Source of the DNA: Cellulomonas hominis
Lineage (GTDB): Bacteria > Actinomycetota > Actinomycetes > Actinomycetales > Cellulomonadaceae
Direction: 5' to 3'
DNA: 64,000 nucleotides
NCBI RefSeq assembly: GCF_014201095.1
Contig: NZ_JACHDN010000001.1
Coordinates: 1,922,001-1,986,000 of the forward strand
The notes below the pieces were generated by a model. It did not search any database and was not told the origin of the DNA. It was given only the letters and a program-made list of their open reading frames with translations. This document shows, piece after piece, positions 24,918 through 33,221 of the stretch; positions within the stretch are counted from its first letter, which is position 1, and every line of letters begins with the position of its first letter. The position numbers were made by a program, and so were the translations under genes.

Positions 24918-27900
24918 GTGCTGCAGCTCCTCGCGGTGCACCTCCTGGCTGCCCTGGTCGCGCCTGCGCTCGTCGCGTGGATCGGCCGGAAGGCGTTCTG
25001 GGTGCTCGCGCTGGCGCCGGCGTCCGCGACGGTGTGGGCCCTCTCGCTCACCGGCCGCGTGATGGACGGCGACGGGCCGACGCAGACCGTCGAGTGGATC
25101 CCCGGGCTCGGGCTCGACCTCTCCTTCCGGCTCGACACGCTGTCCTGGCTGATGACCCTGCTCGTCGGCGGCGTCGGCGCGGTCGTGCTGGTCTACTGCT
25201 CGGCGTACTTCAAGGCGCACGCGAGCGGGCTCGGCCGGTTCAGCGGCGTGCTGGTCGCGTTCGCCGGGGCGATGCTCGGCCTGGTCACCGCCGACGACAC
25301 CCTGCTGCTGTTCGTGTTCTGGGAGCTGACCACGGTCTTCTCCTACCTGCTCATCGGGCACTACCACGAGCGCAAGGCCAGCCGCCGGGCGGCGATGCAG
25401 GCGATCGTCGTCACGACGGCCGGCGGCCTGACGATGCTGGTCGGGGTGATCCTGCTCGGCGAGGCCGCGGGCACGTACCGGCTGTCGGAGACGCTCGCGG
25501 ACCCGCCGCACGGCGGCATGGTCACCGCGGCCGTGGTCTGCCTGCTGGTCGGCGCGGCCTCCAAGTCCGCGCTGATCCCGCTGCACTTCTGGCTCCCCGC
25601 GGCGATGGCCGCGCCGACCCCGGTCAGCGCGTACCTGCACGCCGCCGCGATGGTGAAGGCCGGCGTCTACCTGGTCGCGCGGTTCGCCCCGGCGTACTCG
25701 GAGCTCCCCGCCTGGCGGACGATCGTCGTCGTGCTCGGCTGCGGCACGCTGCTGCTCGGCGGCTACCGGGCGCTGCGGCAGCACGACCTCAAGCTCGTCC
25801 TCGCGTTCGGCACGGTGAGCCAGCTCGGGCTGATCATCCTGCTCGTCGGGTACGGCACGAAGGCGACCGCGCTCGCGGGCCTCGCGCTGATCGGCGCGCA
25901 CGCGATGTTCAAGGCCGCCCTGTTCCTCGTGGTCGGCGTGGTGGACGCCGCGACCGGCACCCGCGACCTGCGCCGGCTGTCCGGCGTCGGCCGCGCGCTG
26001 CCCCTGACCGCCGCCGCGGGCGGGCTCGCGACGCTGTCGATGATCGGCGCGCCGCCGTTCGCCGGGTACGTCGCCAAGGAGGCCGCGCTGGAGGCGCTGG
26101 GCCACGACGGCGACCCGCTCGGCGTCGTCGTCCTGGTCGCGGTCGCGGTCGGCTCGGCGCTCACCGTGGCGTACGGCCTGCGGCTGTGGTGGGGCGCGTT
26201 CGCCAGCAAGCCGGTGCTGTCGCCCGCGGCCGTGCGCGCCCTCGCTGCCGCCCGCGACGCCAAGGACCCGTCGCGGGACGTCAAGGAGCCGGTCGACCAC
26301 TCCGCGCACCCCGACGACGAGCGCGCCGTGCCGGCCCCGGTCGGGCGCCCGTCGCTCGTGCTCGTCTGGCCCGCGATGCTGCTCGCCGTGCTCGGCCTGG
26401 CCGTGGCGCTGCTGCCGGGTCTCGGCGAGGAGCTGCTCGCCCCGCAGGCTGACGCGTACCCGGCCGGCGAGCCCGGCCACCTGCTGCTCTGGGGCGGCTT
26501 CACCCCGACGCTGGCGATCACCGCCGTCGTGCTGCTCACCGGCGTGCTGCTGTTCGTCGCCCGCGGCCCCGTCGAGCTCGCGCAGGCCGCGGTGCCGCAC
26601 GTGCCCGAGGCGGACCGGCTGTACCGCCGCTTCATGCGCCGGCTCGACGACGTGGCCGCCGACGTCACCGCGTTCACCCAGCGCGGATCTCTGCCGGTGT
26701 ACCTCGGCGGGATCCTGGTGGTGTTCGTCGTCACCGTCGGCGTCCCGCTGGTCGCCTGGAACGGGATGCCGGCCGAGACCCGCGTCTGGGACCGCCCGGC
26801 GCAGGCCGTGGTCGGGGCGTTCGTCGTGGTCGCCGCCGTCCTGGTCGCCCGCGCCCGCCGCCGGCTGAAGGCGGTCATCCTGCTCGGCGTCTCCGGCTAC
26901 GGCGTCGCGGCCCTGTTCCTGCTGCACGGCGCCCCGGACCTCGCGCTGACGCAGGTGCTGGTCGAGACCGTCACCCTCGTGGTGTTCGTGCTGGTGATGC
27001 GGCGCCTGCCCCCGTACTTCTCCGACCGGCCGCTGGTCGGGTCCCGGTGGGTGCGCCTCGGCATCGGCCTGGCGTTCGGCCTCACCGTCGGCGGGCTGGC
27101 GCTCGTGGTGCCCGGCGCGCGGGTGCACGCGCCGGTCTCCGTGGACTTCGCGGAGGAGGCGTACTCCTACGGCGGCGGCAAGAACATCGTCAACGTGACG
27201 CTGGTGGACATCCGCGCCTGGGACACGATGGGCGAGATCTCCGTGCTGCTGGTGGCCGCGACCGGGGTCGCCTCGCTCGTGTTCCTCCGCAGGCGGTCCG
27301 GGGCGATCTTCCGCGCCGGCGACGCCCCCGAGTCCCGGCAGGTGTGGGGCGGCGGCGAGGACCCGATGGCCGCGGTGCGCCGGCCGGTCGCCGAGCGGCC
27401 GTCCTACCGGTCCCGCGAGTGGCTGCGCGCCGGACGGACCCTGGCGCCGCGCCGCCGGTCCGTGGTGTTCGAGGTCGTGGTCCGGCTGCTGTTCCACACG
27501 ATGATCGTGTACTCGCTGTTCTTGCTGTTCTCCGGGCACAACGCCCCCGGCGGTGGGTTCGCGGCGGGCCTGGTCACCGGCATCGCGCTGATCGTGCGGT
27601 ACCTGGCCGGCGGCCGGTACGAGCTCGGCGAGGCGGCCCCCGTGCAGCCCGGTCTGCTGCTGGGCAGCGGCCTGTTCCTGTCGGCGGGCGTGGGCCTCGG
27701 CGCGCTGATCTTCGGCGGCTCCGTGCTGCAGTCCTGGATCATCGACATCGCGATCCCCTTCATTGGCCCGACGAAGGTCGTGACGTCGTTGTTCTTCGAC
27801 GTCGGCGTATACCTCGTGGTCGTCGGCCTCGTGCTCGACATCCTGCGCAGCCTCGGGGCGGAGATCGACCGGCAGGCGGAGGCCGACGGGGAGCAGGACG

Positions 27901-28007
27901 TGCACGGCGCAGTCGGCGGGGACGCCGAGCCGGGCGAGCAGGTCACGGTCGACGCCGCCGCGGTCGGCCTGCTCGCGGACCCGCCCGGACCGGGAGGCGC
28001 CCGATGA
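24918..28007 (+). CDS. mrpA: Mrp Na+/H+ antiporter subunit A (with B-like part)
   Basis: 1029 residues from GTG 24918. It joins a proton-pumping NuoL-like core (HFWLPAAMAAPTPVSAYLHA at about 225-245, AMVKAGVYLVARF) with the C-terminal MbhD/MrpB-like segments near residues 640-980 (LFSGHNAPGGGFAAGL). This large form is the main subunit of Mrp (MnhA/ShaA) antiporters, which expel Na+ (or K+) using the proton gradient and help pH and salt tolerance. A C-terminal tail of about 50 Ala/Gly/acidic residues follows. It opens a six-gene operon in the order A-C-D-E-F-G with overlapping stop/start codons throughout. Confidence 0.95.
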   Translation: MLQLLAVHLLAALVAPALVAWIGRKAFWVLALAPASATVWALSLTGRVMDGDGPTQTVEWIPGLGLDLSFRLDTLSWLMTLLVGGVGAVVLVYCSAYFKAHASGLGRFSGVLVAFAGAMLGLVTADDTLLLFVFWELTTVFSYLLIGHYHERKASRRAAMQAIVVTTAGGLTMLVGVILLGEAAGTYRLSETLADPPHGGMVTAAVVCLLVGAASKSALIPLHFWLPAAMAAPTPVSAYLHAAAMVKAGVYLVARFAPAYSELPAWRTIVVVLGCGTLLLGGYRALRQHDLKLVLAFGTVSQLGLIILLVGYGTKATALAGLALIGAHAMFKAALFLVVGVVDAATGTRDLRRLSGVGRALPLTAAAGGLATLSMIGAPPFAGYVAKEAALEALGHDGDPLGVVVLVAVAVGSALTVAYGLRLWWGAFASKPVLSPAAVRALAAARDAKDPSRDVKEPVDHSAHPDDERAVPAPVGRPSLVLVWPAMLLAVLGLAVALLPGLGEELLAPQADAYPAGEPGHLLLWGGFTPTLAITAVVLLTGVLLFVARGPVELAQAAVPHVPEADRLYRRFMRRLDDVAADVTAFTQRGSLPVYLGGILVVFVVTVGVPLVAWNGMPAETRVWDRPAQAVVGAFVVVAAVLVARARRRLKAVILLGVSGYGVAALFLLHGAPDLALTQVLVETVTLVVFVLVMRRLPPYFSDRPLVGSRWVRLGIGLAFGLTVGGLALVVPGARVHAPVSVDFAEEAYSYGGGKNIVNVTLVDIRAWDTMGEISVLLVAATGVASLVFLRRRSGAIFRAGDAPESRQVWGGGEDPMAAVRRPVAERPSYRSREWLRAGRTLAPRRRSVVFEVVVRLLFHTMIVYSLFLLFSGHNAPGGGFAAGLVTGIALIVRYLAGGRYELGEAAPVQPGLLLGSGLFLSAGVGLGALIFGGSVLQSWIIDIAIPFIGPTKVVTSLFFDVGVYLVVVGLVLDILRSLGAEIDRQAEADGEQDVHGAVGGDAEPGEQVTVDAAAVGLLADPPGPGGAR

Positions 28008-28531
28008 TCGACATGAGCCCGAACCTCGTCCTGGTGGGCGTGATCGTCGTCCTGGTGACCGCCGGGGTGTACCTGCTGCTCGAGCGCAGCCTGTCCCGCG
28101 TGCTGATCGGCGTCATCCTCATCGGCAACGGCGTGAACCTGCTGTTCCTCGTCGCCGGGGGCGCCGCGGGCCGTCCGCCGATCATCGGCCTGGAGCCCGA
28201 GGGCCGGATGAGCGACCCGCTGCCGCAGGCGATGGTGCTGACCGCCATCGTCATCACCCTCGGCATGACCGCGTTCCTGCTCGCGATGGCCTACCGGTCC
28301 TGGCAGCTGCACCGGCACGACGAGGTGCAGGACGACGTCGAGGACCGCCGCATCGCCCGGCTCGCCGCCCGCGACGAGCGCGCGTTCGAGGACGACGACA
28401 CCGAGGACACCACGACCTCGCTCGACGAGGAGGCCGCGGAGACCCGCGACGAGACCGACGAGGGCGGCCCCGTCCCCGAACCCGCGACCACCGCAGCCGG
28501 CACGACGACCGAGGACGGGGAGGGCCGGTGA
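28004..28531 (+). CDS. mrpC: Mrp antiporter subunit C
   Basis: 175 residues; typical subunits have about 110-125. Three membrane segments (LVGVIVVLVTAGVYLLLE, VLIGVILIGNGVNLLFLV, TAIVITLGMTAFLLAMAY) match NuoK-like MrpC. Beyond residue 105 a long acidic tail appears (FEDDDTEDTTTSLDEEAAE), an extension not usual for the family. The ATG overlaps the mrpA stop (ATGA). Part of the membrane module with MrpD and MrpA. Confidence 0.94.
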   Translation: MIDMSPNLVLVGVIVVLVTAGVYLLLERSLSRVLIGVILIGNGVNLLFLVAGGAAGRPPIIGLEPEGRMSDPLPQAMVLTAIVITLGMTAFLLAMAYRSWQLHRHDEVQDDVEDRRIARLAARDERAFEDDDTEDTTTSLDEEAAETRDETDEGGPVPEPATTAAGTTTEDGEGR

Positions 28532-30078
28532 CCGAGTACTCCTGGCTCGTCCCGCTGCCGGTCGTCGTCCCGCTGTTCGGCGCCGGCCTCGCGCTCGCGC
28601 TGTACCGGCGCCCCCGGGTGCAGCGGATCATCAGCGTCGTCGCGCTCAGCATCGTGCTGGCCGTCGCCGCCACGCTGCTGGTGCTGGCGGACGACGGGCC
28701 GCTCGTCGTCGACGTCGGCGGCTGGGCGGCGCCCGTGGGCATCGACCTCGTGGCGGACCGGCTCTCGGCGCTCATGCTCACCGTGTCCGCCGCGGTCACG
28801 CTCTGCGTCCAGCTGTACTCGCTGGCCCAGGGCGAGGCCGACGGCGACGAGGCCGCGCCCGTTTCGATCTACCACCCGACCTACCTGATCCTGGCGGCCG
28901 GCGTCGCGAACGCGTTCCTGTCCGGGGACCTGTTCAACATCTACGTCGGCTTCGAGATCCTGCTGGCCGCCTCGTACGTGCTGCTGACCCTGGGCGGGAC
29001 CGGCGAGCGGATCCGCGCGGGCAGCATCTACGTCGTCGTCGCGCTGCTGTCGTCGCTGCTGTTCCTCGTGGCGATCGCCCTGACCTACGCGGCGACCGGC
29101 ACAGTCAACCTCGCCCAGCTCGCCGAGCGGCTGCCGGAGATCGACCCCGACGTCCGGCTCCTGCTCCAGGTGATGCTGCTGCTGGCGTTCGCGATCAAGG
29201 CGGCGGTGTTCCCGCTGTCCGCGTGGCTGCCGGACTCCTACCCGACGGCGCCCGCGCCGGTGACGGCGGTGTTCGCCGGCCTGCTCACCAAGGTCGGCGT
29301 GTACGCGATCATCCGGACCCAGTCGCTGCTGTTCCCCGAGGGGCGCATGGACGACGTCCTCATGTGGGCGGCGCTGGCGACGATGGTGGTCGGCATCCTC
29401 GGCGCGGTCGCGCAGGACGACATCAAGCGTCTGCTGTCGTTCACGCTGGTCAGCCACATCGGCTACATGATCTTCGGCATCGCCCTGGCCTCGGAGACCG
29501 GCTGGGCCGCCGCGATCTACTACGTCGCGCACCACATCACCGTGCAGACCGGCCTGTTCCTGGTCGCGGGGCTGATCGAACGCCGGGGCGGCAGCACGTC
29601 GCTGGAGTCCCTGGGCGGCCTGGCGAAGATCGCCCCGCTGCTGGCCGTGCTCTTCTTCATCCCGGCGATGAACCTCGCGGGCATCCCGCCGCTGTCCGGG
29701 TTCCTCGGCAAGGTCGGCCTCATGCAGGCGGGCGTGCAGGACGGGACGCCGCTCGCGCTGACGCTGGTGGTCGGCGGCGTGCTGACGTCGCTGCTCACGC
29801 TCTACGCGCTGATCAAGGCGTGGAACAAGGCGTTCTGGCAGACCCCGCCGGAGCCGCTGCCCGACACGAAGCTGCCCGTCGGCATGGTCGGCTCCGCCGC
29901 GGCGCTGGTCGTGCTCGGCCTCGCGCTGACCGTCGGCGCCGGCCCGCTGTACGGGTACGCGGAGCGCGCCGCCGCCGCGCTGCAGGACCGGTCGGTGTAC
30001 GTCCAGGCCGTGCTGCCGGAGGGCGGCCGGGGCGAGGGCGAGTCCGCCGACGTCGCCCGGGCGGAGGCGGACGGATGA
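28528..30078 (+). CDS. mrpD: Mrp antiporter subunit D
   Basis: 516 residues. NuoN/NuoM-type core with about 14 membrane segments; GDLFNIYVGFEILLAASYVL and AVFPLSAWLPDSYPTAPAPV are the family's proton-channel stretches. The GTG start overlaps the mrpC stop. Together with MrpA it carries the ion-translocating half-channels. The C-terminal 20 residues are charged. Confidence 0.95.
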   Translation: MTEYSWLVPLPVVVPLFGAGLALALYRRPRVQRIISVVALSIVLAVAATLLVLADDGPLVVDVGGWAAPVGIDLVADRLSALMLTVSAAVTLCVQLYSLAQGEADGDEAAPVSIYHPTYLILAAGVANAFLSGDLFNIYVGFEILLAASYVLLTLGGTGERIRAGSIYVVVALLSSLLFLVAIALTYAATGTVNLAQLAERLPEIDPDVRLLLQVMLLLAFAIKAAVFPLSAWLPDSYPTAPAPVTAVFAGLLTKVGVYAIIRTQSLLFPEGRMDDVLMWAALATMVVGILGAVAQDDIKRLLSFTLVSHIGYMIFGIALASETGWAAAIYYVAHHITVQTGLFLVAGLIERRGGSTSLESLGGLAKIAPLLAVLFFIPAMNLAGIPPLSGFLGKVGLMQAGVQDGTPLALTLVVGGVLTSLLTLYALIKAWNKAFWQTPPEPLPDTKLPVGMVGSAAALVVLGLALTVGAGPLYGYAERAAAALQDRSVYVQAVLPEGGRGEGESADVARAEADG

Positions 30079-30656
30079 GCCTGCACCCGCGCCGGCGGCG
30101 GCTCGCCGCGCAGTGGCCCACGATGGCCTGGCTGGTCGTCGTGTGGGTGCTGCTGTGGGGCGACCTGTCGCCCGGCAACATCCTGGCCGGGGCGGTCGTC
30201 GCGGTGGCCGTGACGGGCCTGCTGCGCATGACGCCGATCGACTTCCACGGCACGGTGCACCCCTGGGGCCTGGTCGTGCTCGTGACCCGGTTCGCCTGGG
30301 ACCTCGTGCGCGCGTCGATCGAGGTGTCCTGGGTCGCCCTGCGGCCCCGGCACACCCCGCACGGCGCCGTGATCGGCGTCCAGCTGCGGAACCACTCCGA
30401 CCTGTACCTCACGATGACCGCCGAGCTCTGCTCGCTCGTCCCCGGGTCGCTGGTGGTCGAGGCGCACCGGCTCACCGGCGTGCTGTACCTGCACGTGCTG
30501 GACGTCGAGCAGTCCGGCGGCGTCGAGGCCGCGCGGCAGGCCGTCCTCGACCAGGAGGAGCGCGTGCTGCGGGCGTTCGCCTCCGACGAGGAGCTCCGCG
30601 AGGCCGGGCTCGAGCCGCACCCCCGCCGCACCGGCCGCCGGGAGGTCGCCGCATGA
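30075..30656 (+). CDS. mrpE: Mrp antiporter subunit E
   Basis: 193 residues. Two to three N-terminal membrane segments (MAWLVVVWVLLWGDLSPGN) and a cytoplasmic C-terminal part containing LRNHSDLYLTMTAELCSLVPG, where the family's TLTPGT-like motif is altered to SLVPGS. It overlaps mrpD (ATGA) and is followed by mrpF. Length is near the family's usual 160-190. Confidence 0.92.
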   Translation: MSLHPRRRRLAAQWPTMAWLVVVWVLLWGDLSPGNILAGAVVAVAVTGLLRMTPIDFHGTVHPWGLVVLVTRFAWDLVRASIEVSWVALRPRHTPHGAVIGVQLRNHSDLYLTMTAELCSLVPGSLVVEAHRLTGVLYLHVLDVEQSGGVEAARQAVLDQEERVLRAFASDEELREAGLEPHPRRTGRREVAA

Positions 30657-31222
30657 CCGTCGTCGTCCTCCTGTGCGGGGTGCTGCTCGCGATCGGCGGC
30701 GCGCTCGCGCTGATCCGCGCCGAGCGCGGCCCGTCCATGCTCGACCGCACCGTGGCCCTGGACATCGTCGTGACCGTGCTGGTCGCCGCCGTGGCCCTGT
30801 ACGCCTCGGTGGACCGGCGCACCGACGTCGTGCCGATCCTCGTGGTGCTGTCCCTGGTCGGCTTCGTGGGGTCGGTGACGATCTCGCGGTTCGCCTCCGT
30901 CGAGCCGGCGGGCGAGGGGCGTGTGCGGTCCCGCGAGGAGATCGCCCAGGAGGAGGCCGAGCGCATCCGGGCCGAGGAGGAGGCCGAGACGCAGCGCCGG
31001 GCCCGCCGGGCGCGCGAGGCCGAGGCGGTCGCCGTCGAGGGCCCGCAGCCCGCGGAGGACCGGCACCAGGCCCGGGCGGAGGCCGAGGCGCGCGCCGCGG
31101 GATCGGCCGCGCCGGCGCCCGCGCGCCCCGCCGAGGATCCCGGCGCCGACGGCCGCGGCCACCACGGCTCGGAGCCCGGCACCCGGCGCTCGGACGTCGA
31201 GGACGAGGAGGGGACCCGATGA
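30653..31222 (+). CDS. mrpF: Mrp antiporter subunit F with long charged tail
   Basis: 189 residues, about twice the usual 85-95. The first 85 residues are the normal MrpF with three membrane segments and the RGPSMLDRTVALDIV motif. The rest is a highly charged, likely coiled-coil region (EEIAQEEAERIRAEEEAE, then AEDRHQARAEAEARAAG), ending in Gly/His-rich residues. The tail is in the same unbroken frame and ends at the mrpG overlap, so it is translated. Its role is unknown. Confidence 0.92.
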   Translation: MTVVVLLCGVLLAIGGALALIRAERGPSMLDRTVALDIVVTVLVAAVALYASVDRRTDVVPILVVLSLVGFVGSVTISRFASVEPAGEGRVRSREEIAQEEAERIRAEEEAETQRRARRAREAEAVAVEGPQPAEDRHQARAEAEARAAGSAAPAPARPAEDPGADGRGHHGSEPGTRRSDVEDEEGTR

Positions 31223-31608
31223 CCTGGGACGCCGTCGCGGACGTCGCCGCCGCGGTCTGCTTCGTCGGCGGGGCGCTGCTCGCCCTGGCCGCCGGCGTGG
31301 GCGTGCTGCGGTTCCCCGACCTGCTGTCCCGGATGCACGCGGGCACGAAGCCCCAGGTGCTCGGGCTGGTCCTCGTGCTGATCGGGCTGTCGCTGCGCCT
31401 GCGGTCCGGCGGCGCGGTGTGGGCGCTCGTGCTGGTCGCGCTGTTCCAGATGCTCACGGCGCCGGTCGCCGCGCACCTGGTCGGGCGCGCCGGCTACCGC
31501 ACCGGGAAGGTCCGGCAGGACCTGCTGGTGGTGGACGAGCTCACCGAGGCCCAGGACCGGGCGCGGGCCGCGGACGGCGACGACGAGGAGCCGGCCGGGC
31601 GGACCTGA
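31219..31608 (+). CDS. mrpG: Mrp antiporter subunit G
   Basis: 129 residues with three membrane segments and the family's GVLRFPDLLSRMHAGTKPQ stretch. The ATG overlaps the mrpF stop. It is the last gene of the Mrp operon; its stop codon is already inside the bidirectional terminator hairpin at 31606-31635. Confidence 0.94.
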   Translation: MTWDAVADVAAAVCFVGGALLALAAGVGVLRFPDLLSRMHAGTKPQVLGLVLVLIGLSLRLRSGGAVWALVLVALFQMLTAPVAAHLVGRAGYRTGKVRQDLLVVDELTEAQDRARAADGDDEEPAGRT

Positions 31609-31635
31609 CGCCCGGCGGCCTCGCGCCGGGCGTCA
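31606..31635. terminator. Bidirectional terminator between mrpG and methyltransferase
   Basis: TGACGCCCGGCG (31606-31617) and CGCCGGGCGTCA (31624-31635) form a perfect 12-base stem with a six-base loop. The outer bases are the stop codons of both convergent genes. Confidence 0.85.
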
Positions 31636-32373
31636 GCGCCGGAACAGCGCCGCCCAGAGGAAGTCCTCGCCGAACGTCGCCGGGTCGCCGGACCGCATCC
31701 GGCGCAGCTCCACCTCGTCCAGCCAGCCGAAGGCGCGCCGCAGGTCGTCCGCCCCGTAGGCCAGGCCGCCGCCCAGGCTGCCCTCCCGGTAGAGGTCGGC
31801 GTCGTCCGCCTCGCTGCCGCCGCGCCCGTCGTGCCCCGTCGCGAAGCACGCCAGCCCGAACCTCCCGCCGGGGCGGACCGTCCGCTCGAGCAGGGCGCGG
31901 TACGAGAGCCGGCGGTGCGGCGGCAGGTGGTGGAAGCAGCCGGAGTCGTAGACCAGGTCGTACTGCTCGGCCGGCGGCTGCCAGGCGAAGATGTCCGCCC
32001 GCGCGAACCGGACCTCGACCCCCGCCTCGTCGGCCCGCTCCCGGCCCCAGTCCAGCGCCGCCTGCGACAGGTCGAGCGCGTCGACGGTGCAGCCCTGCTG
32101 CGCCAGCCAGACGGCGTTGCGGCCCGGGCCGCAGCCGAGCTCGAGCACCCGGGTGCCCGGCCCGAGCGGCAGCCGGCCGTCCGCGTTCCAGGCCACGAGG
32201 CTCTCGTCCGGGGCCCAGCGGAAGAACGGCACGCCGCGGCCGCGGTCGGCGTAGAACCGGTCCCAGAAGTCGGCTCCGCCGCGGTCGGACCACCGGTCCG
32301 CCTGCTCCGCGAACAGGGTGTCCATGAGGGCGAGGACGTCGTCGACGGTGTGGACGGACCGGGGCGTGGACAT
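31633..32373 (-). CDS. SAM-dependent methyltransferase, class I
   Basis: 246 residues from ATG 32373, with AGGT ten bases before; an in-frame ATG at 32391 would add six residues. The Rossmann fold shows motif I VLELGCGPGRNAVW, motif II DALDLS, then DLVYDSGCFHHLPP. The opening (FWDRFYADRGRGVPFFRW) resembles thiopurine-methyltransferase-like and tellurite-resistance TehB-like small-molecule methyltransferases. The substrate is not known. Transcribed toward the Mrp operon, from which a shared hairpin separates it. Confidence 0.85.
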   Translation of the reverse strand: MSTPRSVHTVDDVLALMDTLFAEQADRWSDRGGADFWDRFYADRGRGVPFFRWAPDESLVAWNADGRLPLGPGTRVLELGCGPGRNAVWLAQQGCTVDALDLSQAALDWGRERADEAGVEVRFARADIFAWQPPAEQYDLVYDSGCFHHLPPHRRLSYRALLERTVRPGGRFGLACFATGHDGRGGSEADDADLYREGSLGGGLAYGADDLRRAFGWLDEVELRRMRSGDPATFGEDFLWAALFRR

Positions 32374-32453
32374 GACGGCTGACCTGCGCATTCATCGGCG
32401 AGCGGGACGCTCGAGCCTAGCGGCGCAGGGGGTCGCCGGCGGGGGACCTCCGG

Positions 32454-32484
32454 GCCTGGTCAGGCCTGGTCAGGCCCGGTCAGG
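32454..32484. repeat. Short tandem repeat, 10-base period
   Basis: Three near-identical units of CCTGGTCAGG run at 32455-32464, 32465-32474 and 32475-32484 (third with one change). The array overlaps the end of the DUF4235 gene and could form a small cruciform because each unit is self-complementary. Confidence 0.6.
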
Positions 32485-32767
32485 CGTGCGGCAGGCGCCG
32501 GTTCCTGTCCACCCGCTGCACGAACTTCTTGGTCCCGCGGGTGGCGAACACCCGGGCCAGCGCGACCGCGCCGGCGGTGATCGCGGACGCCGCGACGACC
32601 TCGCCGAGCCGGATGTCGTCGGCGTCGTCCTCGGGCTTCGGGGGCTTGTGGCCGACGGCGGCCTTCCACGCGGCGTCCACGGCCTTGCCGGCCAGCCAGG
32701 CGACCGCGCCGGCGACCACCAGGCCGGTGATCTTCGCGAGCGTGGACTGGGTCTCCTCGTCGGCCAC
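32480..32767 (-). CDS. Small membrane protein, DUF4235-like
   Basis: 95 residues from GTG 32767, preceded by AGGAGG with a four-base gap. Residues 12-30 (ITGLVVAGAVAWLAGKAVD) and 52-72 are hydrophobic helices; the glycine-rich GKAVDAAWKA and C-terminal RGTKKFVQRVDR match the actinobacterial DUF4235 family of small membrane proteins without known role. It lies alone between the methyltransferase and the thiamine transport operon. Confidence 0.8.
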   Translation of the reverse strand: MADEETQSTLAKITGLVVAGAVAWLAGKAVDAAWKAAVGHKPPKPEDDADDIRLGEVVAASAITAGAVALARVFATRGTKKFVQRVDRNRRLPHA

Positions 32768-33221
32768 GGGTCCTCCTGGTTCGCCGCTGCGCCCCGGCGG
32801 GCGCCGGCGTGCTCGACCCACGCTAGCGCCGCCGGTGCCGCGCCGCAGGTCACCGCGTCCGGGGCATCCCGCGGGCGCGGGGCATCCTGCGTGCGCCCGG
32901 GGCAGATCCCGTGCCGCCCCGGGTGCTCGCGCGGTGCCCCCTCGCCGGGCCGCCGGGTCGCCGGGTCGCCGGGCCGCCGGGCCCGCGGGCCCCCGCGGTG
33001 TAGGGTCGGGCTCGAACGACAGGGGAGCGTCCCGGACCGTCGCCGCGAGGCGGCGCCCGACCGACGCTGAGAGTGCGGACGGACCGCAGACCCTCGCACC
33101 TGATCCGGTTAGCACCGGCGTAGGGAGTCGGGATCTCAGTCGCCTCGTGTCGTCGGCACCCTGTGCGGGCGTCCGGCGGCGCGCGGCGACCCCCTCGGTT
33201 GCACATCGAGGAGGAACCACC
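32768..33221. other. 454-base leader region before thiB
   Basis: From 32768 to about 33000 no gene or motif was recognised beyond GC-rich short repeats of the CGCCGGGT type. A -10-like TAGGGT lies at 33001-33006. The TPP riboswitch follows at 33015-33131, and the last 90 bases lead to the thiB ribosome site. Confidence 0.6.
33015..33131 (+). ncRNA. TPP (thiamine pyrophosphate) riboswitch
   Basis: The conserved THI-box parts are all present: CTGAGA (33067-33072), ACCTGATC (33098-33105), and CGTAGGGA (33119-33126), with P1 stem CGAC/GTCG (33017-33020 with 33127-33130). It lies about 90 bases before thiB, so thiamine pyrophosphate probably lowers expression of the importer genes. Expression platform not identified. 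Confidence 0.95.

Noticed and set aside
24558..27905. 1115-codon minus-strand ORF across mrpA
   Set aside because: Overlaps a fully recognisable antiporter subunit on the other strand and has a low-complexity product.
32940..33000. Minisatellite-like GC-rich tandem sequence before thiB
   Set aside because: Units of CGCCGGGT type are short and irregular; chance in such GC-rich sequence is sufficient.
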